A program made the translations under genes and the position numbers. Of a stretch of DNA of 64,000 nt, positions 38,257 to 45,851 are shown in pieces. The DNA is from Betaproteobacteria bacterium (lineage in GTDB: Bacteria > Pseudomonadota > Gammaproteobacteria > Burkholderiales > Ferrovaceae): NCBI GenBank assembly GCA_018971415.1, contig JAGXAW010000001.1, positions 30,407 to 94,406 on the forward strand. The letters are read 5' to 3'. How positions within the stretch are numbered: the first letter of the stretch is position 1; each line of letters starts with the position of its first letter. The notes under the pieces are model-generated. The model saw only the letters and a program-made list of their open reading frames with translations. It was not told the origin of the DNA and did not search any database.

Positions 38257-38994
38257 TTAAGGGTGAGAGTAAAACGGTACTTTTTTTAGCCACAATTGAG
38301 TGGCCTGCCAATAAATAGCAAACACTACTTTCCATGACATAAGAGGGAAACGCAGCAAAGTTTTTAACAGTACTGATTGAGAAAAAGGTTGTTGACGTAG
38401 CACGAGGGTTGCATCAAAAACCTTAGACTCTTTCTGCCAGTTTTCCATATGCACAAACAGCGTCTCTTCCGGTGTTGATATTCGAAACAAATACTCCATC
38501 TCCATGGGCAAAAAAGGAGACACATGAAATTCTTTATTGTGTTTTAAAGTAAATTTTTTTGCTGTATTGTCATTAATTGGTAAAACATAAATATGTTTCT
38601 CTAGCCATGGTGTATTACTCACCTCCGCCACAATGGCACGCAGATTGTCACTTTCCCTAGCAAAGGCATAGTAAAAACTGACCGGATTAAAACCCATTCC
38701 TAAGTAACGAGGATGGGTGAGTTGTCGAATGGCACCAATATCTTCAATGCCTGTTTCTCTCACTATGGTGTTTTTAACTTCATCATATAAAGATAGACTG
38801 GCATCACCCATGTAATCTTGTCGACGCCATTGTAACCAATTAAAGCGGTTTTTTGAAAACCACCGATGTTGACTCACCAGTTGATCAATTTCTTGTAAAT
38901 CCAAGTAGAACATTGACATCTGATAACTGAAAGTGTGTTTGGCCGGCGCATAGCGACGGTGCCTCACCCACCCCGTATAAATGGCGCTATGCAT
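38257..38994 (-). CDS. DUF1365 family protein
   Basis: A 245-residue protein with the DUF1365 start IYTGWVRHRRYAPAKHTFSYQMSMFYLDL, then GFNPVSFYYAF, AIVAEVSNTPW and HVSPFLPMEMEYLF. No enzymatic motif is recognised. Families of this type sit with cfa and an FAD amine oxidase across proteobacteria; in Rhodobacter related gene sets act in furan fatty acid formation and singlet-oxygen response. It overlaps the amine oxidase gene by 8 nt. Confidence 0.9.
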   Translation of the reverse strand: MHSAIYTGWVRHRRYAPAKHTFSYQMSMFYLDLQEIDQLVSQHRWFSKNRFNWLQWRRQDYMGDASLSLYDEVKNTIVRETGIEDIGAIRQLTHPRYLGMGFNPVSFYYAFARESDNLRAIVAEVSNTPWLEKHIYVLPINDNTAKKFTLKHNKEFHVSPFLPMEMEYLFRISTPEETLFVHMENWQKESKVFDATLVLRQQPFSQSVLLKTLLRFPLMSWKVVFAIYWQATQLWLKKVPFYSHP

Positions 38995-40243
38995 GGGGTC
39001 GACTCATAAGTGCTTTAACAGCATTCTTGGCGCTAACCACGCCATCCTCATGAAACCCATTGGCCCACCAAGCGCCACAGTAATAAGTGTTTTTATGGCC
39101 ATTGATCATGTGATGTTGACTCTTTGCCCACTCACCCTCAACGGTAAATAGTGGATGTTCGTAGTGCAGTATCTTAATGATTTTACTGGGCTCTATTAAA
39201 TGCGTGGCATTCAGTGTTACACATAACTCTCGATCAATATCGAGATTTTGTAAGCGATTCATGTGATAGGTCAACACCGCATGCTGTTCACGATCAGGAT
39301 CTAACAGATAGTTCCAGGAAGCCCAGGCACGTTTATTTTTAGGTAATAATGTTTCATCAAAATGCAGAACAGCCTCATTAGGCTGATAAGGAATTTTTGA
39401 CAGTACACGCTCCTCCCAGTCACTGGGATCCTTGAGCATGGACAGTGCTTGCTGACTGTGACAGGCCAAAACCACTTTATCAAAGGTTTCTGAATAATCC
39501 TTTGTATGAATTTGAATAGAGTCTCCCTCACGCGTGATCTGTTGCACTGGCGTCTTAAGACGTATTTGTGACTCAAAGGGCTTAATCATTTTTTTAACGT
39601 AAGCAAAGGAGCCACCTTGTATGACCTTCCACTGCGGCTGATCATTCACCGTTAGTAAGCCATGATTGGCGAAAAAACGGATAAAAAAACGGGCTGGGAA
39701 GGCATACATATCCTGAATGGAGGTGGACCATATAGCAGAACCCATGGGCAATATATAAAACCGTTTAAACCACTCATTAAACTGAAAGCGTTCCAGATAT
39801 TCACCGAGCGTTAACTCATGCTGGGTTTGCTCAAGCCAACTTAAGGCGTGACGATTAAAACGCAAAATGTCTTGCAGCATCCGCCAAAACTTTGCATTAA
39901 ACAGATTTTTACGTTGACTAAATACGGTATTTAAATTGGTTCCCGCATACTCCAAACGATGCTCGGGACTCATCACTGAAAAACTCATCACACTGTTTTG
40001 TGTTTCAACACCGAGCTCTTCAAGTAAAGCCACAAAGTGGGGATAGTTTCTGTCGTTATGGACAATAAACCCCGTGTCCACACAACACTGTTGCTGCGGC
40101 TTTTCTCCCCAACTGAGCTGATGAGTATGAACGTGACCGCCTACATAATCTTCTTTTTCAAAAAGAGTAATTTCATGTTCTTTGTTCAATAAATGACAGG
40201 CCATTAACCCTGCAATACCACTTCCAACAACGGCTATTTTCAT
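38987..40243 (-). CDS. FAD-dependent amine-oxidase-like protein
   Basis: A 418-residue flavoprotein with the dinucleotide-binding start KIAVVGSGIAGLMACHLL, a second FAD-contact region VDTGFIVHNDRNYPHF and a C-terminal NTYYCGAWWANGFHEDGVVSA. The family is often annotated as NAD(P)-binding or cyclopropane-linked desaturase-like. It is embedded in the cfa operon (8-nt and 1-nt overlaps), so a lipid double-bond substrate is more likely than an amine. Confidence 0.9.
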   Translation of the reverse strand: MKIAVVGSGIAGLMACHLLNKEHEITLFEKEDYVGGHVHTHQLSWGEKPQQQCCVDTGFIVHNDRNYPHFVALLEELGVETQNSVMSFSVMSPEHRLEYAGTNLNTVFSQRKNLFNAKFWRMLQDILRFNRHALSWLEQTQHELTLGEYLERFQFNEWFKRFYILPMGSAIWSTSIQDMYAFPARFFIRFFANHGLLTVNDQPQWKVIQGGSFAYVKKMIKPFESQIRLKTPVQQITREGDSIQIHTKDYSETFDKVVLACHSQQALSMLKDPSDWEERVLSKIPYQPNEAVLHFDETLLPKNKRAWASWNYLLDPDREQHAVLTYHMNRLQNLDIDRELCVTLNATHLIEPSKIIKILHYEHPLFTVEGEWAKSQHHMINGHKNTYYCGAWWANGFHEDGVVSAKNAVKALMSRPHA

Positions 40244-40773
40244 TATTTAGCCCAAACTTGAGGGACTCTCTTAAGTTTTTCTATGTCATATCCCCAGTTT
40301 TTTATGCGTGTTTGCATCTCGTTATAGGTGGCCTCAGAAATCTGTGGTGCTCTTGCCATCACCCACACGTAATCACGTTTCTCTCGCCCTACAATCACTA
40401 AGGAATAATCCTCTGCCAAATAAACGATACGGTAATCCGCTTTGATCGGCCAAATAAATTGCATATCCCATTTGGCATGACTGGTATCTTTTATGAAAGC
40501 TTTACCAGTCATTTTCTTTAAGGGTCCATTAACCCCATCCACGTGATAGGTAAACACGGTTTCAACGGTTCCGTCATTATTGAGCCGATAGGTTTCAATA
40601 GCGTTACTAATATCCTTTTCCAAAAAGGTCGGAATGCTGGCAATAACATACCAACTGCCCATAAAGCGCTGTAAGTCCACCTGTTCTACCGTGGACATTG
40701 GAGGATGAACAGTTTGTTGACAACCGCTAAGCATTAGCAAGCCGCTTAACCATAAGGTTAATTTTGATGACAT
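40243..40773 (-). CDS. outer-membrane lipocalin, Blc-like
   Basis: A 176-residue lipoprotein with lipobox LSGC (Cys18) and lipocalin motifs VDLQRFMGSWYVIASIPTFLEKD (GxW), YRIVYLAEDYSLVIVGREKRDYVWVMAR. Blc-type lipocalins bind lysophospholipids or fatty acids at the outer membrane. Its place between the TetR gene and the amine oxidase suggests that it handles the modified lipids made by this operon. Confidence 0.9.
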   Translation of the reverse strand: MSSKLTLWLSGLLMLSGCQQTVHPPMSTVEQVDLQRFMGSWYVIASIPTFLEKDISNAIETYRLNNDGTVETVFTYHVDGVNGPLKKMTGKAFIKDTSHAKWDMQFIWPIKADYRIVYLAEDYSLVIVGREKRDYVWVMARAPQISEATYNEMQTRIKNWGYDIEKLKRVPQVWAK

Positions 40774-40794
40774 GGTTTTCCTTTATTGAGCTAA

Positions 40795-41376
40795 CTAGAT
40801 ATCAAGTAATTTCATTACTTGCTTAACGACTCCTGACACTTTATTGCGTCCCTCAGAGGTCTCACATAATACACGTATACCCCACATAGAGACCATTAAA
40901 GTGGTGGCCAGTTCCTGAGGGTCTTGACTTGGCTTAATCTCACCCAGAGCAATAGCCTCGTTAATGGTTCTCTTAAAATGCTGCTCCATTTGATCAATAT
41001 ACTGCTCCACAGCCTGCTTGACCTTATCATCCAATCTTGATAATTCAAGCAAGGAATTAACCAATAAACAACCGTGGGGTGCAGAGTTGGTGCACACTTC
41101 CCCAGCAAGGTATTGAAAGTACTCGATAATAGCCTGTTTAGGTGAATATTGGCTGAGCAGCGCTTCCGTGTTAGCCACCAATTGTTGGCCATAACTGTGA
41201 ACACATTCCAGAAACAACTCGTCCTTAGAATTAAACGCAGCGTATAAACTCCCTGGCTGTAATTGTGTGGCTTCAATGAGATCGGTCATACGGGTAGCAT
41301 AAAACCCTAAATCCCAAAAGGTTTTAGCCGCCTTATCGACTACATCCTGACGTTTAAACTGCGCGTGTCTCCCCAT
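40795..41376 (-). CDS. TetR-family transcriptional regulator
   Basis: A 193-residue regulator. The N-terminal HTH reads VVDKAAKTFWDLGFYATRMTDLIEATQLQPGSLYAAFNSKDELF; the C-terminal ligand domain has the pattern of the TetR_C/YcdC-type family (HGCLLVNSLLELS). First gene of the cfa operon and divergent from the peroxiredoxin-like gene 120 nt away. A palindrome at 41466-41481 is the best candidate for its operator. The ligand is unknown. Confidence 0.9.
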   Translation of the reverse strand: MGRHAQFKRQDVVDKAAKTFWDLGFYATRMTDLIEATQLQPGSLYAAFNSKDELFLECVHSYGQQLVANTEALLSQYSPKQAIIEYFQYLAGEVCTNSAPHGCLLVNSLLELSRLDDKVKQAVEQYIDQMEQHFKRTINEAIALGEIKPSQDPQELATTLMVSMWGIRVLCETSEGRNKVSGVVKQVMKLLDI

Positions 41377-41437
41377 GATTTATCCCATTATTTAGCACTA
41401 TCTACAGTTTAATGTTTTTTATACTGAAATCAAAGGA

Positions 41438-41481
41438 TTGAAGAATAAGGAGAAGTAGTCTATATTTGAACTTTCGTTCAA
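41438..41481 (+). promoter_or_regulatory. promoter with overlapping palindromic operator before the peroxiredoxin-like gene
   Basis: TTGAAG (41438-41443), a 17-bp spacer and TATATT (41461-41466) form a good sigma-70 promoter. Starting at the last base of the -10 element is the palindrome TTGAAC-TTTC-GTTCAA (41466-41481), placed over the expected start of transcription. A TetR repressor bound there would block initiation; the divergent TetR gene is the obvious candidate. AAGGA precedes the ATG at 41497. Confidence 0.6.
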
Positions 41482-41496
41482 CAAAAAGGAATTACC

Positions 41497-42144
41497 ATGA
41501 GCTTATTAAAAGATGCTTTAAATGATCTCAAAAACAACGTCAAAGACAAGGTCCCAGCTGAGGTCTGGCAAACCATGTCAGCGGCCACAGAGGCTTTGCG
41601 TCACGCGGACCTCGCTAAAAAAGCCCTTAAAACCGGCGATAGTTTCCCTGATTTCACTCTCAAAAACCAACATGGTGAAGAACGCCGTTTTTCTGATTAC
41701 TTGAAATCAGGCCCTGTCATTCTTAATATCTACCGCGGTGGATGGTGCCCATACTGCAATCTAGAAATGAAAGCTTTTCATGATGTCCTGCCAGAGATTA
41801 AAGCCCACGGCGCTCAGTTAGTTGGTATGTCACCTGAAACTCCCGATCACGCCAAAGAGACCGCGCAAAAAGCAGACATTGATATCGATATTTTGAGTGA
41901 CGTTGGTAATGCCATTAGCCAGAAATTAGGATTGGTATTCACTTTGGCTGAAGAGCTTAAACCCATCTACCAACAGTTTGGAATTGATATTCCCGCCTTT
42001 AATGGTGACCACTCCTTTACGCTGCCCATGCCAGCCACCTATCTCATTGATCAGCAAGGGAAAATTGTCTATCACTTTATTGATGTGGACTATACTCAAA
42101 GGCAAGAACCTAAGGAGTTATTAGCCTTAATTCCTCAACACTAA
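41497..42144 (+). CDS. peroxiredoxin-like AhpC/TSA family protein
   Basis: A 215-residue thioredoxin-fold protein: a helical N-terminal extension (about 1-45), then GDSFPDFTLKNQHGEERRFSDYL, the redox motif YRGGWCPYCNLEMKAFHDVLPE (CxxC) and LVGMSPETPDHA. It reduces peroxides or acts as a thiol oxidoreductase. Divergent from the TetR gene with a palindrome over its promoter, so it is probably induced by the same signal as the lipid-modification operon. Confidence 0.9.
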   Translation: MSLLKDALNDLKNNVKDKVPAEVWQTMSAATEALRHADLAKKALKTGDSFPDFTLKNQHGEERRFSDYLKSGPVILNIYRGGWCPYCNLEMKAFHDVLPEIKAHGAQLVGMSPETPDHAKETAQKADIDIDILSDVGNAISQKLGLVFTLAEELKPIYQQFGIDIPAFNGDHSFTLPMPATYLIDQQGKIVYHFIDVDYTQRQEPKELLALIPQH

Positions 42145-42174
42145 TCCCAGCTGTTAACGGAACCCTTCACAGAA

Positions 42175-42201
42175 TTAGCACTCTTAATACAAGAGTGCTA
42201 A
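42175..42201 (+). promoter_or_regulatory. CIRCE element (HrcA operator) upstream of rpoH
   Basis: TTAGCACTC (42175-42183), a 9-nt spacer and GAGTGCTAA (42193-42201) match the CIRCE consensus at every position. It lies 38 nt before the rpoH ATG. TTAGCA within it and TAAAAT at 42199-42204 are 18 bp apart and could serve as -35 and -10, so HrcA binding would cover the promoter. This implies that the heat-shock sigma factor is under HrcA repression. Confidence 0.88.
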
Positions 42202-42239
42202 AATAATCGTAGTTGAATTTTTTGTGGAGGGTTTTATTG

Positions 42240-43106
42240 ATGAGTGAAACTATGGTATTGCCCATCCCAGCCCTAAACTTAGCTGGCAGTCTTGAGCAAT
42301 ATATACAGACTGTTTCTCGTTTTCCACTGCTCTCAAGTGAAGAGGAAACTGAGCTTGGCCGTCGCTTGCGTGATCATAACGACCTTAATGCCGCTCAGCA
42401 ACTCATTTTGTCCCACCTACGCCTCGTTGTTTCTATCGCTAGACAGTATAGTGGTTATGGCTTAGCTCAAGCTGACCTTATTCAAGAGGGCAACATTGGT
42501 TTAATGAAAGCGGTACGTCGCTTTGACCCTGAAAGAGGGGTAAGGCTCGTCTCCTTTGCCATGCATTGGATCAAAGCTGAGATTCATGAATATGTGTTAA
42601 AAAACTGGCGCTTAGTTAAAATCGCGACGACTAAGGCGCAGCGCAAGTTATTCTTTGGCTTAAGAAGTTTAAAGCCTGGTTTTGGCTCACTGTCAGCGCA
42701 AGAAACTGCCCAAGTTGCTCAGCAACTCGGCGTACGTCCTGAGGACGTGAGTGAAATGGAAATGCGCTTAGGCGGGCAAGATATTTCCCTTGAACCCCAG
42801 GAAGACGGGGAAGACCAGCATTACGCCCCTATCTCCTACCTTGCAGATGATGCATTGGAACCTATCGAGCAAATCAGTCAACGGGAACAAGAAAAGCTCT
42901 CAACCGATGGCTTAAATAACGCTCTATCCTCGCTTGATGAGCGAAGCCGTCGTATCATCACCGCTCGCTGGTTACAGGGTGACGATCAACACAGCGCCAC
43001 TTTACACGACTTAGCAGACGAGTTTGGCGTCTCTGCTGAGCGTATTCGTCAAATAGAACAACGCGCACTCGCTAAACTTAAAAGCTCTTTATCAGAACAC
43101 ATCTAA
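42240..43106 (+). CDS. rpoH: RNA polymerase heat-shock sigma factor (sigma-32)
   Basis: A 288-residue sigma-70-family protein with regions 2 (DLIQEGNIGLMKAVRRFDPERGVRLVSFAMHWIKAEIHEYVLKN, split here by description only), the RpoH box QRKLFFGLR and region 4 HTH LADEFGVSAERIRQIEQRALAKL. ATG 42240 is chosen because GGAGGG (42226-42231) lies 8 nt upstream and no such site serves the in-frame TTG at 42213. A CIRCE element sits upstream. folB follows after 2 nt. Confidence 0.95.
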   Translation: MSETMVLPIPALNLAGSLEQYIQTVSRFPLLSSEEETELGRRLRDHNDLNAAQQLILSHLRLVVSIARQYSGYGLAQADLIQEGNIGLMKAVRRFDPERGVRLVSFAMHWIKAEIHEYVLKNWRLVKIATTKAQRKLFFGLRSLKPGFGSLSAQETAQVAQQLGVRPEDVSEMEMRLGGQDISLEPQEDGEDQHYAPISYLADDALEPIEQISQREQEKLSTDGLNNALSSLDERSRRIITARWLQGDDQHSATLHDLADEFGVSAERIRQIEQRALAKLKSSLSEHI

Positions 43107-43108
43107 CC

Positions 43109-43498
43109 ATGAGTCACTATACTTGCACGATCGTAGACGCGCACGCCACGGTTCACCTGGGCGTGCATGCTTTTGAAAAAACAGGACCACAGGATATTTT
43201 GGTTAACGTGACATTGACCATTCCTTTCCAGGCCATGAGAAAGATTCGAGATCTTTCTGATACGGTTGACTATGAACCCATTCGAGATTTTATTCAAAGC
43301 TGGTCACAGCGTGAGCATGTGGAGTTAATTGAGCATTTATTGCATGACCTGGTGGATTTTTGCTTTAAAGATGAAAGAGTTGCTCACGTTGAAGCTTCCA
43401 TCAAAAAAACAGCAGTGTTTAGCGAAGTTGAAGGGGTTGGAATTGGGGTAAACACCAGTCGACTAGACTGGCAACAACTGCAAGGTGCTCGAGAATAA
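43109..43498 (+). CDS. folB: dihydroneopterin aldolase
   Basis: A 129-residue FolB: IVDAHATVHLGVHAFEKTGPQDILVNVTLTIPF, then SDTVDYEPIRDFIQSW, VELIEHLLHDLVDFCF with the catalytic region and a terminal KKTAVFSEVEGVGI. It acts in folate synthesis; folE2 in this window makes the preceding pterin. It is coupled to rpoH and is the last core gene before the accessory insert. Confidence 0.92.
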   Translation: MSHYTCTIVDAHATVHLGVHAFEKTGPQDILVNVTLTIPFQAMRKIRDLSDTVDYEPIRDFIQSWSQREHVELIEHLLHDLVDFCFKDERVAHVEASIKKTAVFSEVEGVGIGVNTSRLDWQQLQGARE

Positions 43499-43524
43499 TT
43501 TAGACCACAAAAAGCTTTTAAAAT

Positions 43525-43554
43525 CGAAGAGTTAATATAATCTGAAACTCTTCG
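43525..43554 (+). terminator. hairpin downstream of folB
   Basis: CGAAGAGTT (43525-43533) and AACTCTTCG (43546-43554) form a 9-bp stem with a 12-nt loop, 27 nt after the folB stop. Only two T residues follow, so it is a weak intrinsic terminator at best, or an mRNA 3' end stabiliser for rpoH-folB. Confidence 0.4.
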
Positions 43555-43646
43555 TTCACCATCAGATAGCACTCCAACATAAAAAATAGCATCTCATTCT
43601 AACCACTCGGTTAACGACTTTTTCTTTACGGTTTCTCCTACGTTGA

Positions 43647-43662
43647 TCTGCTACATAGCAGA
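43647..43662. repeat. 16-bp palindrome TCTGCTA-CA-TAGCAGA
   Basis: Seven-base arms with a 2-bp centre, in otherwise empty DNA 232 nt before the AAA ATPase gene. The symmetry fits a dimeric regulator or recombinase site, but no regulator gene is adjacent. Could be chance. Confidence 0.35.
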
Positions 43663-43893
43663 CATGAAAAAGATTAATGGGCAAAAGGAACACTGCCTAA
43701 ACATGTGAATTTGTAACTATTTTTTCGACATATTCTCTAGCTATACAGAAAAAAACCGATACACTAATCCTTCAAAAAAAACAGAATATTAAACAATTTT
43801 CCGTTATTTAGTGCGATAGACAACGGTATTTTATGTAGGTAAAATTAAATTTTGCACGTTTTTTTGTTGTTATAAAACTTATTTGGTGAAATC

Positions 43894-45084
43894 ATGCTTC
43901 TTCACTACGCCATCAGCAATTTCCAATCATTCCTTCAACGCACAGAAGTCAATCTTTGCGTCAATCAACGAGTCACTCAGACTGACTGGATTGCCGAGCA
44001 GGATGATCTACGTATCTCCAAAGTCATGGGCGTACTTGGCCCCAATGGCGCAGGCAAGACCGCACTACTCAAACCGATCGCATTTCTTGGTTGGTTTTTC
44101 AGTTCATCATTTCTGCAAACTCAACCTGGTTCAGAAATTCCCGTTTATCCACATCTTGCTAATCCTGATCAGCCCATCGAAATTGAGTGCACATTCTCTG
44201 CAGTAGGTTCGATTTGGAAATATAAACTGTGTTGTACGCCGCAACGCGTGCTAGAGGAGTCGCTATATCGAAAGGAAACAAGTTTTCGGTATGTATTTAG
44301 CAGAAAGTGGGAGGAGTCGAAAAACCAATATACGGTCAAGCAGCAAGATTTTGGTTTAGACGAAGGCAAAGCAATGGAGGCCCGCTCTAACGTGTCGTTA
44401 ATTGCTTGGGCGGCACAATACGGCGTCCCACTTGCGCTAAATCTAGCCAAGCCATTTATCTTTAGCAATATTGGCTTCACTGGTCGAATTCAAGCTAACG
44501 ATTTCAGCATGCTCGAAGCTGCCACAAAATTCCAGCATGATGAGCAACTAAAAGCACAAATGGAACGCCTACTTTGCAGTTGGGATCTAGGCTTGTCCGG
44601 CGTGGATCTGCGCGAGATAGAGGTTGCACCCAATCCACTAACGCCAGATATCAAGCAAAAATTTTATATGCCGTATGGTCGACACAGTAGCCATGGCAAA
44701 GAGTTTATCCTGCCGTTTGTCTTGGAATCAAATGGTACAAAGAGCGCTTTGAGTCTACTGTCCTATCTACTTGCAGCACTCGCTAAAGGGGGACTCGCTG
44801 TCATCGATGAATTCGAAAGTGATTTACACCCGCATATGCTTGATGCAGTTCTCGGTCTTTTTGCCAGCCCCAACACCAATCCGAATAATGCTCAGCTTCT
44901 GTTCACGAGTCATTCAATCGAAGTGCTGAATACGCTGAACAAAGCACAAATCATGCTGGTAGAAAAAGATGAGAACTGTGAAAGTCAGGCGCTTCGACTC
45001 GACCAAATATTGGGCGTACGCGGTGATATAAGCCTGTATAACAAATATATGGCTGGCGCTTTTGGTGCAGTTCCAAATCTGTGA
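43894..45084 (+). CDS. AAA15/AAA21-type ATPase, defence-system component
   Basis: A 396-residue SMC/ABC-like ATPase. Walker A is GPNGAGKT (residues 49-56), preceded by the usual YAISNFQSF start; near the C-terminus are Walker B AVIDEFESDLHPHML (about 302-316) and LLFTSHSIEVLN (H-loop). Architecture matches the OLD/AbiL/RloA group in which an ATPase is paired with a nuclease-like partner. The RloB gene downstream overlaps by 4 nt. The pair is inserted between folB and zapD, both core genes. Substrate and trigger are unknown. Confidence 0.88.
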   Translation: MLLHYAISNFQSFLQRTEVNLCVNQRVTQTDWIAEQDDLRISKVMGVLGPNGAGKTALLKPIAFLGWFFSSSFLQTQPGSEIPVYPHLANPDQPIEIECTFSAVGSIWKYKLCCTPQRVLEESLYRKETSFRYVFSRKWEESKNQYTVKQQDFGLDEGKAMEARSNVSLIAWAAQYGVPLALNLAKPFIFSNIGFTGRIQANDFSMLEAATKFQHDEQLKAQMERLLCSWDLGLSGVDLREIEVAPNPLTPDIKQKFYMPYGRHSSHGKEFILPFVLESNGTKSALSLLSYLLAALAKGGLAVIDEFESDLHPHMLDAVLGLFASPNTNPNNAQLLFTSHSIEVLNTLNKAQIMLVEKDENCESQALRLDQILGVRGDISLYNKYMAGAFGAVPNL

Positions 45085-45596
45085 GAGCAGAGCAGATGGC
45101 AAAACCAAGTAAACGCCAAATGTATACCACCCTTCTCATCGTGGCAGAAGGAGATACTGAAGTGGCTTTTTTAAAACATCTAAAAAACCTTTTAGTCGCT
45201 CGCCAAAGTGGGCTGAAAATCAAAGTGCTTAATGCGCATGGGAAGGGTGCTAAGGGCGTAATTGACACAGCAATCAAACAACCTAAAGGCTATGATACAG
45301 TCGCTGTGTTCTTTGATACAGATAAGGACTGGAACACAAATATTGAGAAGCGAGCTAAAGAAAAAAAAATACTTCTCTTACCTTCAGAACCACAATTTGA
45401 AGCTATGCTGCTTCGCGCCCTGAAAAAATCTGACACTGGTGACAGTGATGCGTTAAAGCAACGCTTCGCAAAAATTCTAGGTGGTGATCCATTGGATACT
45501 AAATCCTACGAGAAGATTTTTACTAAAGAACAGCTGCAAGAATCAAGAAAAATAGAGAAAACCCTCGAAGATCTACTGGTGTTGCTACGCGCATAG
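45081..45596 (+). CDS. RloB-like Toprim-fold protein
   Basis: About 171 residues. Toprim-like features: the glutamate in LIVAEGDTEVAFLKHL, the acidic cluster FFDTDKDWN, and SEPQFEAMLLRAL, which resembles the NPxFExWLL segment of RloB proteins. The start may be GTG 45081 (GTGA overlap with the ATPase stop) or ATG 45096. In AbiL-type systems the RloB-like subunit is the probable effector nuclease and the ATPase is the sensor; that division is inferred, not shown here. Confidence 0.85.
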   Translation: MRAEQMAKPSKRQMYTTLLIVAEGDTEVAFLKHLKNLLVARQSGLKIKVLNAHGKGAKGVIDTAIKQPKGYDTVAVFFDTDKDWNTNIEKRAKEKKILLLPSEPQFEAMLLRALKKSDTGDSDALKQRFAKILGGDPLDTKSYEKIFTKEQLQESRKIEKTLEDLLVLLRA

Positions 45597-45851
45597 ATCT
45601 TCTTTCAAAGGACATCATCAATAGAATATCCCCAGCTTCAACTTCTCGCGTTAGATAGATAACGCAGCCGTTCCCTTAACTCTCCAACTCTCCTTAGACT
45701 GAAATTCCATACATAACGATTAGAACATCACGAAGTTATCAATGGCATTTCTGAGTTGTCCGTTTGGCGACTAAGTCGTTTTCTCAATTACCCAAGCATG
45801 TTTTATTTTGAGTATTGAATTCACAAAGGTCAAGCGAGGGAGGGGGAAAGA
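45597..45851. other. 255-nt intergenic region after the AAA/RloB pair
   Basis: No gene seen. A 6-bp hairpin GCGTTA/TAACGC at 45648-45665 and a 5-1-5 palindrome CGACTAAGTCG at 45768-45778 followed by TTTTC could end rightward transcription from the RloB gene. No direct repeats matching the left flank of the insert were recognised by eye. Confidence 0.45.

Larger units (their letters stand above)
43499..43893. other. 395-nt AT-rich intergenic region before the AAA/RloB pair
   Basis: No convincing gene is seen. It holds a 9-bp inverted repeat at 43525-43554 and a near-perfect palindrome at 43647-43662. The last 100 nt are very AT-rich, with TATAAA at 43871-43876 (18 nt before the ATG) and GGTGA at 43885-43889 as ribosome-binding site for the ATPase gene. 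A well-spaced -35 is not obvious. Such a long gap is exceptional in this compact window and marks the insertion point of accessory DNA. Confidence 0.6.

Noticed and set aside
43499..45851. Transposon or integron carrying the AAA/RloB pair
   Set aside because: No transposase, integrase, terminal inverted repeats or flanking direct repeats were seen by eye.
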